Origin: Amycolatopsis thermophila
GTDB lineage: Bacteria > Actinomycetota > Actinomycetes > Mycobacteriales > Pseudonocardiaceae
Direction of reading: 5' to 3'
DNA length: 64,000 nucleotides
NCBI RefSeq assembly: GCF_030814215.1
Contig: NZ_JAUSUT010000001.1
Location: 4,340,001 to 4,404,000 of the forward strand
In this document: positions 34,851-43,078 of the stretch, one piece after another
How positions within the stretch are numbered: position 1 is the first letter of the stretch
Layout: every line of letters begins with the position of its first letter
Translations under genes and position numbers: made by a program
The notes under the pieces: generated by a model
What the model was told of the DNA's origin: nothing
Seen by the model: only the letters and a program-made list of their open reading frames with translations
Databases searched by the model: none

Positions 34851-34893
34851 AGCCCGCTGGCTCTGGGTGGAAGCCCAGGTCAGTGGGCTTTTT
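34851..34893 (+). terminator. Displaced chromosomal terminator of tRNA-Pro
   Basis: AGCCC (34851-34855) pairs with GGGCT (34885-34889) and CTGGG with CCCAG inside, followed by TTTTT. It stands in the same place after attR that a terminator holds after the tRNA, so it was probably the tRNA's own before insertion. Confidence 0.7.
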
Positions 34894-35250
34894 CGTATTC
34901 CTTTCACATTAGCCCCGCCTCGTCGATTTCAAGATCAACAGGGGTGTGCAGGAGCGATTCTGGAGTGGATCATGCTTCCGGCGGCAAATGGGGTCGCCTA
35001 ACCGCTCCTCCTCGGCTGCTCCCTGGGCAACGGTTGTGAACGTGCTCGAACAGCCCGGCCAGAGGGTGGGGAACAACCCGGCGTTCGGCGCTATGGTCAG
35101 CGCCGCCGGCGGGGCGGACAAGGTGGCCGGCTACTTCCGTACTGCCGCCGGGAGATCGCCGAGCCGGGGCCGGTGACCCGCGTACTGGCGACGGTCAAGT
35201 CGGCGAGCCAGGGGCAGGCAGGTCGTCGTCGTCGCTGACCGGTCCCTGAC
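34894..35250. other. Gene-poor stretch after attR
   Basis: A plus-strand frame near 35027-35175 (VVNVLEQPGQRVGNNPAFGA) looks coding-like but has no start, no clear length and no family. It may be a gene remnant. I see nothing else. Confidence 0.45.
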
Positions 35251-35473
35251 TCACTCCTTGCGCAGCGACCGGCGGATCTCTTCGAGCTTGTCCCGCGCCG
35301 CCCGGTCCCGCTCGGCGATCTGCTCCTCGATCGAGGTGGTCTCGGGGGCCAGTTGGATGCTGCCGTCGGCGACCGCGGCGCGGCGTTCGATCCGGTCGCG
35401 CACGTAGTCGAAGGTCTGTACACCGCCCTCGGTAGTCGGTGGGGATCGGCTGCACGAGCTCGCCCTCGAGCAT
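35251..35473 (-). pseudogene. Small gene with a single-base frameshift (about 74 codons)
   Basis: An ATG at 35473 with GAAGGAG 6-12 nt upstream begins MLEGELVQPIPTDY. One extra G among 35431-35432 breaks the frame; removing it gives a continuous product that goes on with EGGVQTFDYVRDRIERRAAV and ends EEIRRSLRKE, with a charged helical tail. No family recognised. Either a real frameshift or a sequencing error. Confidence 0.5.
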
Positions 35474-35552
35474 CCGCACTCCTTCGCCGGATCCTGCGAC
35501 CAGTCTGCCACTCGCGGTCTCCCACACCTTGAACGCGCATATCGCGCAGATC

Positions 35553-35596
35553 ACTTGCGCGTTTTGCGCAGTGAGACATAGAGTTGCGCGTACAAC
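35553..35596. promoter_or_regulatory. TTGCGC repeats upstream of the C4 sugar-acid operon
   Basis: An imperfect palindrome of 20 bp (35553-35572: ACT...GCGC/GCGC...AGT) and GTTG-CGCGTA-CAAC (35583-35596) share TTGCGC. They lie 55-100 bp before kdgT. The operon's own DeoR-type regulator is the likely ligand-responsive partner. Confidence 0.5.
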
Positions 35597-35650
35597 GCAG
35601 TCCGGGCGCGCCCCCGCCCCGGGCTTTCCGCACGTTCAAGGAGGAGCGTC

Positions 35651-36634
35651 GTGGCGGTTCCCATCAAGCGCCGGCTCGAAGCGATCCCGGGCGGGATGAT
35701 GATCGTCCCGCTGCTGGTCGGCGCCGTGCTCTACACCCTGGCCCCGGGCACGGGAAAGTTCTTCGGCTCGTTCACCGGCGCCCTGTTCTCCGGTTCGCTG
35801 ACGATCCTCGCCGTGTTCTACGTCTGCATGGGCGCGGGCATCGAGGTCAGGTCGACGCCCTACATCCTGAAGAAGGGCGGCGCGCTGTTCGCGGCGAAGG
35901 TGCTGGCCTCGGTGATCGTCGGGATCATCCTCGGCCGGCTGCTCGGCGAGCTGCCGATCAGTTCGGGCGCGTTCGCCGGCCTGTCCACCCTCGCCGTGGT
36001 CGCCGCGATGAACGACACCAACGGCGGCCTCTACATGGCGCTGATGGGCCAGTTCGGCAAGGGCAAGGACGTCGCCGCGTACTCGATCATGACCATCGAG
36101 TCCGGCCCGTTCCTCACCATGCTCACCCTCGGCGCGGCGGGCCTGTCCGCGTTCCCGTGGCAGACGCTCGTCGGAGCGATCCTGCCGCTGCTGGTGGGCA
36201 TGCTGCTGGGCAACCTCGACCCCGAAATGCGCCAGTGGCTGGGCCGTGCCGTCCCGGTGCTCATCCCGTTCTTCGCGTTCGCGCTCGGCTCCAGCATCGA
36301 CCTGAAGTCGGTGTGGCGCGCGGGCCTGCTCGGCATCGGGCTCGGCGTGTTCGTCTTCCTGGTCACGGGTGCGGTGCTGCTGCTCGCGGACAAGTTCACC
36401 GGCGGGAACGGCGTCGCGGGCATCGCGGCCGCCTCCACGGCGGGCAACGCCGCGGCGGTACCGGCGATCGTCGCCTCGGCGAACCCGGCCTACCACGCCG
36501 CGGCGGCGCAGGCGACGATTCTGGTGGCGGCCTCGGTGGTGGTGACGTCGTTGCTGGTCCCGTTCGCCACCGCCTGGTTCGCCGCCCGGGCCAGGGCGAA
36601 GGAGGAACGCGTGGCCGAGGAGGCGAAACCGTGA
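35651..36634 (+). CDS. kdgT: 2-keto-3-deoxygluconate permease family transporter
   Basis: 327 aa, GTG at 35651 with AAGGAGGA upstream. Ten or so hydrophobic segments; [67 protein letters not shown] and [21 protein letters not shown] match KdgT. Family members import 2-keto-3-deoxygluconate, but operons with DUF1537 and PdxA2 handle C4 acids, so the substrate here is more likely D-threonate, erythronate or a related acid. First gene of the operon. Confidence 0.85.
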   Translation: MAVPIKRRLEAIPGGMMIVPLLVGAVLYTLAPGTGKFFGSFTGALFSGSLTILAVFYVCMGAGIEVRSTPYILKKGGALFAAKVLASVIVGIILGRLLGELPISSGAFAGLSTLAVVAAMNDTNGGLYMALMGQFGKGKDVAAYSIMTIESGPFLTMLTLGAAGLSAFPWQTLVGAILPLLVGMLLGNLDPEMRQWLGRAVPVLIPFFAFALGSSIDLKSVWRAGLLGIGLGVFVFLVTGAVLLLADKFTGGNGVAGIAAASTAGNAAAVPAIVASANPAYHAAAAQATILVAASVVVTSLLVPFATAWFAARARAKEERVAEEAKP

Positions 36635-37809
36635 GCGACCGGCTCGTGATCGTCGCCGACGACCTCACCGGCGCGGCCGACGCCGCGGCCGCCTACGGGC
36701 CGTCCGCCGGCGTCACGGTGTCGCTCGACGCGTCGGCCCCGTTGCCGGACGCCGAGATCGTCGCCGTCGACACCGACAGCAGGCATCGCGGCCCCGCGTT
36801 CGCGGCCGCGGCCGTGACCGCCGCGGTGCGCGCCGCGGCCGCCGCCGGCATCCCGGTGTACAAGAAGATCGACTCGACGCTGCGCGGCAACATCGCCGCC
36901 GAGGTCGGTGCGGCGCTGCGCGAACTCTCCGCGACCGCGCTGCTCGCGCCCGCGTTCCCGGGCACGGGCCGGACCGTGACCGGTGGCATCCTGCGGGTCA
37001 ACGGCGAGTCGCTCGGCGACTTGCGCAAGCTGTTCCACGAAAGCGGTTTGCGCACCGCGCTGATCCCGCTCGAGACAGTCCGTCGTGGACCGTCCGAAGT
37101 GGTCGCCGCCTATCGCGCCGCGGACGCCGACGTGATCTGCGCCGACGCGGAAACCGAGCACGACCTGGCGGTGCTGGCCGCCGCCGGGGCGGCGCTCGGG
37201 CCGGACGTCCTGCTCGTCGGCTCGGCCGGACTGACCCGGGTGGCGGCCCGCTCTCGCGGCACCGGCGCCCGGGCGTTCCCGCCGCCGGCGCCGGGTTCCG
37301 TGCTCACCGTGCTCGGCAGCTACTCGGGGCCGGCCCGCGAGCAGCGAGCCGCGCTGATGGCCTCCGGTGAGGTCACCGCGGTCGCGGTCGCGGTCGCGGC
37401 GCCGTTCGGTCCGCCGCAACAGGACCGCGCGCTCGCCCAGCTGTCCCATGCGGACGCGGACCTGCTGCTCGTGCCCGATCCCGCCGCGGCCGTCGAGCGC
37501 CGCAACGCCGCCGCCGTGGCCGCCGCGCTCGCCGCCGTCGCGGGCCGGTATCTCGCCGCGCACCGGGAAACGTTGGCAGGCCTCGTGCTCACCGGCGGCG
37601 AGACCGCCCGGGCCGTGCTGCTCGCCGCGGGCGTCACCCGGTTCGAGGTGCTGGGCGAGGTCGAGCCCGGCGTGGTCCGCGCCCGGGTGCCCGGGCTCGG
37701 CGGCCTGCCGCTGATCACCAAGGCGGGCGCGTTCGGCGAGCCGGGCACGCTCGACCGCGCTCGCCGCACGCTGCACCTGCCGGCCGCGCACGCCGCGGCC
37801 GCGCGCTGA
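36631..37809 (+). CDS. DUF1537 four-carbon acid-sugar kinase (OtnK/DtnK-like)
   Basis: 392 aa, GTG at 36631 overlapping the kdgT stop. [34 protein letters not shown] and [16 protein letters not shown] belong to the N-terminal sugar-acid-binding domain; [10 protein letters not shown] and [13 protein letters not shown] to the nucleotide-binding domain. Published work on DUF1537 proteins shows ATP-dependent phosphorylation of C4 acids such as D-threonate or 2-oxo-tetronate. The next gene's PdxA2 product supports threonate or erythronate. Confidence 0.87.
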   Translation: MSDRLVIVADDLTGAADAAAAYGPSAGVTVSLDASAPLPDAEIVAVDTDSRHRGPAFAAAAVTAAVRAAAAAGIPVYKKIDSTLRGNIAAEVGAALRELSATALLAPAFPGTGRTVTGGILRVNGESLGDLRKLFHESGLRTALIPLETVRRGPSEVVAAYRAADADVICADAETEHDLAVLAAAGAALGPDVLLVGSAGLTRVAARSRGTGARAFPPPAPGSVLTVLGSYSGPAREQRAALMASGEVTAVAVAVAAPFGPPQQDRALAQLSHADADLLLVPDPAAAVERRNAAAVAAALAAVAGRYLAAHRETLAGLVLTGGETARAVLLAAGVTRFEVLGEVEPGVVRARVPGLGGLPLITKAGAFGEPGTLDRARRTLHLPAAHAAAAR

Positions 37810-37829
37810 CGAAGGAGGAAGGACTTTCC

Positions 37830-38840
37830 ATGGCACGTCCCATCGTCGCCATCACCATGGGGGACGCCGCGGGCGTCGGCCCGGAGGTCGTGGTCAAGGC
37901 ACTGGCCGAGGAGCAGCTCTACGCCTCGTGCCGCCCGCTCGTCGTGGGCGACGCCGCGCGGCTGCGCAAGGCCGTCGAGATCACCGGCGTCGCGCTGACG
38001 GTCGAGGCCGTCGGGTCGCCGGAGGAGGGCGGGTACCGGGCGGGCGTGATCGACTGCCTGGACCTGGGCGTGATCCCCGAAGACCTGCCCTTCGGCACGT
38101 TGTCGCCGGTCGCGGGCGACGGGGCGTACCGGTTCGTCAAGGTCGCCACCGAACTCGCCGTCGCGGGCCGGGTGCAGGCGATCTGCACGGCACCGCTGAA
38201 CAAGGAGGCGCTGCACGCGGCCGGGCACAAGTACCCGGGGCACACCGAGTTGCTCGCCGCGCTCACCGGCACGCCCGAGGTGTCGATGATGCTCGCCGCG
38301 CCGAAACTGCGCGTCGTGCACGTGACGACCCACATCGGGCTGGTGGACGCGGTCGCCAGGATCGAGCCCGGCCTGGTCGCGCGCACCATCCGGCGCGGGG
38401 ACGAGACGCTGCGCAAGTCCGGCGTCGCGCGCCCGCGCATCGCGGTGTGCGGGATCAACCCGCACGCCGGCGAGAACGGGCTGTTCGGGCACGGTGAGGA
38501 GGAGGAGAAGGTCGCGCCCGCGGTCGAGGAGTGCCGGGCCGAGGGGATCGACGTCACCGGGCCGCTGCCGGCGGACACGGTGTTCTTCCGCGCCGTGCGC
38601 GGGGACTTCGACCTGGTGGTCGCGATGTACCACGACCAGGGGCACGGCCCGGTGAAGGTGCTGGGGCTCGACGCCGGGGTGAACATTACGATCGGCCTGC
38701 CGGTGATCCGCACCAGCGTGGACCACGGCACGGCGTTCGACATCGCGGGCACCGGAAAGGCCGATGCGGCCAGCATGCTGGAGGCGCTGCGGCAGGCGGT
38801 CGAGCTGGCGCCGGAGGCGAAGGAGGAGCAGGCGTCGTGA
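37830..38840 (+). CDS. pdxA2: PdxA2-type 4-phospho-threonate dehydrogenase
   Basis: 336 aa, ATG at 37830 with AAGGAGGAAGG upstream. PdxA-family blocks ITMGDAAGVGPEVV, CTAPLNKEAL, GHTELLA, NPHAGENGLFG (metal His), MYHDQGHGPVK and GLPVIRTSVDHGTAFDIAGTG are intact. PdxA itself acts in vitamin B6 synthesis, but copies beside DUF1537 kinases (PdxA2) oxidatively decarboxylate D-threonate 4-phosphate to dihydroxyacetone phosphate. Context favours this catabolic role. Confidence 0.88.
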   Translation: MARPIVAITMGDAAGVGPEVVVKALAEEQLYASCRPLVVGDAARLRKAVEITGVALTVEAVGSPEEGGYRAGVIDCLDLGVIPEDLPFGTLSPVAGDGAYRFVKVATELAVAGRVQAICTAPLNKEALHAAGHKYPGHTELLAALTGTPEVSMMLAAPKLRVVHVTTHIGLVDAVARIEPGLVARTIRRGDETLRKSGVARPRIAVCGINPHAGENGLFGHGEEEEKVAPAVEECRAEGIDVTGPLPADTVFFRAVRGDFDLVVAMYHDQGHGPVKVLGLDAGVNITIGLPVIRTSVDHGTAFDIAGTGKADAASMLEALRQAVELAPEAKEEQAS

Positions 38841-39598
38841 ACGCGAGCACGCGGCGAGCCGCGATCCGGGACCTGCTGCGGACGAGGCCGGTCGGGGTCG
38901 ACGAGCTCGCCGTGCGCTTCGACGTGACCGCGTCGACCATCCGCCGTGATCTCGCCATGCTCACCGAGGCCGGCGAGATCGTGCGCACCTACGGCGGCGC
39001 ACTCGCCCCCGGCGGCGACGAACAACCGTTGCACGAGCGCGAAACGATGGCCGGCGTCGAGAAGGCGGCCATCGCGCGCGAAGCCGAGAAGCACATCGAA
39101 CCGGGACAGCTGCTGTTCTTCGACGCGGGCACGACGGTCGGGGCGCTGGCTGCGCGGCTGACCGGCTGGCGCGGGATCAGCGTCGCCTCGACGGGCCTGA
39201 CCACGATCAACGCGCTTGCCGACGCGGAGGGCGTGGAGCTCATCGCGCTCGGCGGCGTGGTGCGGCACATCAGCCAGGGGACGGTGGGGCCACTGACGGA
39301 GCTCGCCCTGACGCGGCTGACCGCCGACGCGGTGTACCTGAGCGGCGACGGCGTGACCGCGGAGCGCGGCGTGTGCGAGGCGAGCGCCGAGCAGGCTGCC
39401 GTGAAGCGGCGGCTGATCGAGCAGGCCGCGGCGGTCTTCGTCCTCGCCGACGCGAGCAAGCTCGGCCGAGCCGGCTCGCACTGGTGGACGCCGCTGCCCG
39501 CGCGATGGACGCTGATCACCGACGCGTCGGCGACCGAGCAGCAGCTCGCGCCGTTCCACGCCCTCCCCGGCGTGACGGTCGTCGTGGCTGAGGGGTAG
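38837..39598 (+). CDS. DeoR-family regulator of the C4-acid operon
   Basis: 253 aa, GTG at 38837 overlapping pdxA2 (GTGA). N-terminal HTH VDELAVRFDVTASTIRRDLAMLTEAGEIVRTYGGA is the DeoR signature; the effector domain has FFDAGTTVGALAARL, GGVVRHISQGTVGP and DASKLGRAGSHWW. DeoR repressors respond to phosphorylated sugars, here perhaps phospho-threonate. Its position as last gene suggests autoregulation through the TTGCGC sites. Confidence 0.9.
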   Translation: MNASTRRAAIRDLLRTRPVGVDELAVRFDVTASTIRRDLAMLTEAGEIVRTYGGALAPGGDEQPLHERETMAGVEKAAIAREAEKHIEPGQLLFFDAGTTVGALAARLTGWRGISVASTGLTTINALADAEGVELIALGGVVRHISQGTVGPLTELALTRLTADAVYLSGDGVTAERGVCEASAEQAAVKRRLIEQAAAVFVLADASKLGRAGSHWWTPLPARWTLITDASATEQQLAPFHALPGVTVVVAEG

Positions 39599-39751
39599 CG
39601 GCGAGGCCGGGGCGAGCGGTAGCGGGGGAGGGCTGGGGCGAGGCAAGCGCGGCAGGCCGGGGCTGTGCAGCCCGATCGCCCGGGTGGCGACGCGCCACTG
39701 CCCGTCCGCCACCTGCGGCTGGTCCGGCTGCTGCGGGTGCCTGCCCGCGGT

Positions 39752-39893
39752 CGGTCTCCCGTTGCTCGCTTGGCGAGTGGCGTTGCTTTGCGCCTCACGG
39801 CGGCTGGTCCCTCCGCCGTGGGTGCCGTGCCCGCGGTCTCCCGTTGCTCGTTTGGCGAGCGGCGTTGCTTTGCGCCTCACCGCGGTCGGTCCC
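39752..39893. repeat. 60-bp direct repeat, two copies, 82-bp period
   Basis: Units at 39752-39811 and 39834-39893 share CGGTCTCCCGTTGCTCG and GGCGTTGCTTTGCGCCTCAC with few changes. Confidence 0.8.
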
Positions 39894-39938
39894 GTCGCCA
39901 ACCAGTGGCGTCCGTTGTGCGCCTGCCGAACGTTGCCG

Positions 39939-40200
39939 CTCCGCCACCACCCGCGGCTCGTCCCGTCGCCGCCGCCGCGCGGGTGTCGCGCAGCCCGAGC
40001 ACCCGGCCGGCGAAACGCCGCCGCGCCCGCCGCCCGGGTGCCGCCCGCCGCTCCGCCACCCCCCGCGGCTCCTCCCGTCGCCGCCGCCGCGCGGGTGTCG
40101 CGCAGCCCGAGCACCCGGCCGGCGAAACGCCGCCGCGCCCGCCGCCCGGGTGCCGCCCGCCGCTCCGCCACCCCCCGCGGCTCGTCCCGCCGCCGTCCGG
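39939..40200. repeat. 112-bp tandem repeat, about 2.3 copies
   Basis: Units start at 39939, 40051 and 40163 with GCTCCGCCACC; the second copy is nearly identical to the first over 112 bp, and the third breaks off near 40200. Near-identity implies recent duplication. Confidence 0.85.
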
Positions 40201-40287
40201 GTGCCGCCCGCCAGCGGTATCCCTTGCCCCAGGCGGACGCTGCTGCACCACCCGTCACGTGCGGCTCGTCCCGCGCCCCTGGCCCCC

Positions 40288-40460
40288 CTGCCGACGGCCG
40301 CGCCCCGTGCCCGTCTGGCGACCGCCGCGCCCTGGCCCCTGCCGACCGCCGCGGCCTGGCCCCTGCCGACGGCCGCGCCCCGTGCCCGTCTGGCGACCGC
40401 CGCGCCCTGGCCCCTGCCGACCGCCGCGGCCTGGCCCCTGCCGACCGCCGCGGCCCCACA
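40288..40460. repeat. 75-bp minisatellite with 24-bp subunits
   Basis: CTGCCGACGGCCGCGCCCC starts at 40288 and again at 40363. Within each unit CTGGCCCCTGCCGACCGCCG-type 24-bp subunits recur, and a partial third unit follows. Confidence 0.8.
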
Positions 40461-40594
40461 GCTCGTCCCGCCGCCACCGCCTCATGCCTGCCATCCCCGG
40501 TCCCGCAAGCGCGGCCCCGCCCCGGCCCACGCCCGCACACACCCTCCGGGCGCCCGGCCCTCCCCGGCCGAGCCTTGCCTTCGGGCTAGCGACG

Positions 40595-40613
40595 GGTTAC
40601 CTTACGCCTAACC
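40595..40613. promoter_or_regulatory. GGTTA-N9-TAACC palindrome before the MFS operon
   Basis: GGTTA (40595-40599) and TAACC (40609-40613) with GCCTAACC overlapping. It resembles half of an iron box or a TetR operator, and the tandem TetR gene controls this locus from the far end, so either could bind. Confidence 0.4.
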
Positions 40614-40644
40614 AGCATTCACCTAACGAGCGAAGGTGCTCAGC

Positions 40645-41913
40645 GTGCAGACGACTAGCGAGACGAGTGCGGGCACGGTCTCCGGCTCGGCCTACACCCG
40701 CCGCGAACGCGGCATGATCATTACGGCCGCGGTGAGCGGTTGGGGCCTGGAGTACTTCGACCTCGTCATCCTGTCGCTGCTGGCGAGCAACGTCGCGAGC
40801 GACTTCCACGTCTCCACCGCGGCGGTCGGCGGGGTGTTCACCGCACAGCTCGCGGCGACGGCGGTCGGCGGTGTGCTGTTCGGCTGGCTCGCCGATCGTT
40901 ACGGCCGCCGCCGGGTGCTGACCTGGACGATCTGGATCTTCGCGATCGGCACCGGGCTCGGCGCGCTCGCGCCGAACTTCGGGATCTTCGTGCTGCTGCG
41001 GATGGTCGCCGGCATCGGTATCGGCGGGGAATGGGCCACCGGCTTCTCGCTGCTCAACGAAGCGTGGTCGCCGAAGCGCCGCGGGTTGGCCGGCGGGGCG
41101 GTGCAGGCCGCGATCTGGCCGGCGTACGCGATCGGGATCTTCGTCGCCGGCGCGGTGCCGAGCTGGCGATGGGCCTTCGCGATCGGTGCGGTCCCGGCCC
41201 TGTTCGCCGTCGTCATCCGGTTCTTCTGCCCGGAATCCAAGCAGTGGCAGGAACTGCGCCGCGCCCGCGCGGCGGGCGAGCTGCCGCCGGACGACCGCCA
41301 GGACTCGATGCGCCGCCTGTTCCGCCGGGGCAACGTGCGGCTCGTCGTGCTCGGCACGTTGCTCGTCTTCGGCGCGCAGTACTCCTACTACGTCTACTCG
41401 TCCTGGATGCCGACCTTCCTCAAGACGGGCCTGCACCTCGGCGCGAGCGGCACACAAACCGTGCTCTACGTCAGCGCCGGCATCTCGCTGGTGTCCTACC
41501 TGGCCGCCGGCGCGCTGGGCGACCGCTGGGGCCGGAAGCGCTCGCTGCTCGCCTTCGCCGCCGTGCAACTCGTGGCGTTCGTCGCCTTCGCGGTCTTCAT
41601 CGCCGCGCACGCTTCGGTCGGTGCGGTGATCATCGCGTACTACGTGATTTCGTTCGGACTGGGCTATTTCGCCATCTTCGGCGCGTGGTTCGGCGAATTG
41701 TTTGCCACGCCGATCCGCGCCACCGGTTCGAGTTTCTGCTACTCCGTCGGGCGCGGCATCGCGAGCTTCGGCCCCGGGCTCGTCGGCTTGCTCGCGGCGA
41801 AATTCGGCCTGGGCGGCGGAATTTCCACCGGCCTGTTCGCCGTCGCGGCGATGATGGTCACCGCTCGTTTCCTCACCGACCGCTCCGGCCGCGCCATCAC
41901 GGCCTCGGAATGA
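40645..41913 (+). CDS. MFS transporter, aromatic/organic acid type
   Basis: 422 aa from GTG 40645 (GAAGG 8 nt upstream; GTG 40636 also possible). Twelve membrane segments; the loop 2-3 signature GWLADRYGRRRVL and the loop 8-9 version GDRWGRKRSLL are present, and LEYFDLVILSLLASNVASDF near TM1 carries the acidic residue seen in acid:H+ symporters. Probably imports the organic acid activated by the acyl-CoA ligase downstream. Leads a four-gene operon with ACAD, ligase and ECH. Confidence 0.83.
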   Translation: MQTTSETSAGTVSGSAYTRRERGMIITAAVSGWGLEYFDLVILSLLASNVASDFHVSTAAVGGVFTAQLAATAVGGVLFGWLADRYGRRRVLTWTIWIFAIGTGLGALAPNFGIFVLLRMVAGIGIGGEWATGFSLLNEAWSPKRRGLAGGAVQAAIWPAYAIGIFVAGAVPSWRWAFAIGAVPALFAVVIRFFCPESKQWQELRRARAAGELPPDDRQDSMRRLFRRGNVRLVVLGTLLVFGAQYSYYVYSSWMPTFLKTGLHLGASGTQTVLYVSAGISLVSYLAAGALGDRWGRKRSLLAFAAVQLVAFVAFAVFIAAHASVGAVIIAYYVISFGLGYFAIFGAWFGELFATPIRATGSSFCYSVGRGIASFGPGLVGLLAAKFGLGGGISTGLFAVAAMMVTARFLTDRSGRAITASE

Positions 41914-41932
41914 GTTAAGGATCCGTTTAGGA

Positions 41933-43078
41933 ATGCAGCTCTGGAGGACCCTCGCCGACGAAACACTGGTCGCCGAGGCACGCGAATTCGCCCGAACCCA
42001 CGTCGCCCCCGTCGCGGCCAAGCTCGACCGGGAAGATCTGTATCCGCTCGATCTCGTCCGCCTCACCTCGGACCACGGCTGGAACGCGATGACACTGCCG
42101 GCCACCTACGGCGGTGGCGGGCGGCCGATGACGGACCTGCTGGCGGTCATGGAAGAACTGTCGGTGCACAGCCCGATTCTCGGTATCTCGCTGATCACCA
42201 TCTTCCAAAGTCAGAAGTGCATCGAGATGTACGGCCAAGAGTCGCTCAAGCGCCGTTACCTGCCGCACTACGCGGACGGGCTCCCCGCGTCCTTCGCGCT
42301 GACCGAGGACGGGCACGGCAGCGACATCCGTTACCTCGACACGAAAGCGCGCCCCAGCGACGGGGGCTGGGTGCTGTCCGGAGAAAAGGCGTTCATCACC
42401 TCGGGCGCGGCGGCCGAGCTGTTCGTGGTGCTCGCCGAGACCGAGCACGGCGTGTCGACCTTCGCGGTGCCGAAGGACGCCGCCGGGGTGTCGACCTACG
42501 AAGGTGAGCACGCCGAGACGTTCGGGCTCCGCAACGGGCCGCACGTGAACCTGGTGCTCGACGACGTCGAGGTCCCGGAAGACCACTTGATCGGCACCGA
42601 GGGCCGCGGGCTGAAGCAGGTGATGGTGACGCTGGCCAACTCTCGCACGCTGGCCGCGGGCATCAGCCTCGGTATCGCACGGGCGGCGTTCGAAGACGCC
42701 CTCGGCTACGTCAACGAGCGCACCGCGTTCGGCACCACCGTGCTCGACTTCCAGGGCATCCAGTGGTACTTCTCGCAGCTCGCGGCGGAGATCGACGCGG
42801 CACGACTGCTCACCTACGAGGCCGCCCGGGATCTCGACGCGGGCCGCGACATCGCACGATCGTCCTCCGAGGCGAAGATGCTGGCCGCGTCCCTCGCGAC
42901 GCGCGTCGCGGCCACCGCGGTGCAGGTGTGCGGGGCGCACGGCACGCGCGAGTCGCAGCCGTTCGGGCGATATCTCCGGGATGCCAAGGCGTACGAGGTG
43001 GCGGGTGGCTCCGCCGAGGTCCTGAAGAACACCGTGGCCAAGACCCTGGTCAAGGCCGTCCGGGCGAAGGAGGATTGA
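41933..43078 (+). CDS. Acyl-CoA dehydrogenase
   Basis: 381 aa. Standard ACAD order: N-terminal helices (EAREFARTHVAPVAAKLDRE), beta domain with ASFALTEDGHGSDI and GWVLSGEKAFITSGAAAEL, C-terminal helices with RTLAAGISLGIARAAFEDALGYVNERTAFG, DFQGIQWYFSQLAAEIDAARLL and AYEVAGGSAEVLKNTVAK. It introduces a 2,3 double bond using FAD and ETF. The 3' end overlaps the ligase start (TGATG). The product would be the substrate of the ECH in this operon. Confidence 0.87.
   Translation: MQLWRTLADETLVAEAREFARTHVAPVAAKLDREDLYPLDLVRLTSDHGWNAMTLPATYGGGGRPMTDLLAVMEELSVHSPILGISLITIFQSQKCIEMYGQESLKRRYLPHYADGLPASFALTEDGHGSDIRYLDTKARPSDGGWVLSGEKAFITSGAAAELFVVLAETEHGVSTFAVPKDAAGVSTYEGEHAETFGLRNGPHVNLVLDDVEVPEDHLIGTEGRGLKQVMVTLANSRTLAAGISLGIARAAFEDALGYVNERTAFGTTVLDFQGIQWYFSQLAAEIDAARLLTYEAARDLDAGRDIARSSSEAKMLAASLATRVAATAVQVCGAHGTRESQPFGRYLRDAKAYEVAGGSAEVLKNTVAKTLVKAVRAKED

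Larger units (their letters stand above)
39599..40594. other. GC-rich repeat-filled intergenic region
   Basis: About 1 kb without a supportable gene between the DeoR gene and the MFS operon. It carries three sets of direct repeats (39752-39893, 39939-40200, 40288-40460). Long open frames on both strands arise from the repeats and extreme GC; they give Arg/Pro/Gly-rich text without domains. Confidence 0.6.

Noticed and set aside
34580-35001. Plus-strand frames across attR
   Set aside because: They read through the tRNA fragment and the terminator and have no family resemblance.
39939-40460. Possible CRISPR array in the repeat-rich region
   Set aside because: Repeats are 75-112 bp and directly tandem with no unique 30-40 bp spacers, and no cas genes are present.
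37919-40540. 873-codon open frame on the minus strand covering pdxA2, deoR and the repeat region
   Set aside because: It runs antisense to two well-supported genes and gives Arg/Gly/Ala-rich text without domains; it is an effect of high GC at third positions and of tandem repeats.
40595-40613. Second IdeR iron box before the MFS operon
   Set aside because: The GGTTA/TAACC arms are too far apart for the 19-bp IdeR consensus and the operon has no iron-related gene; kept only as an unspecified palindrome.
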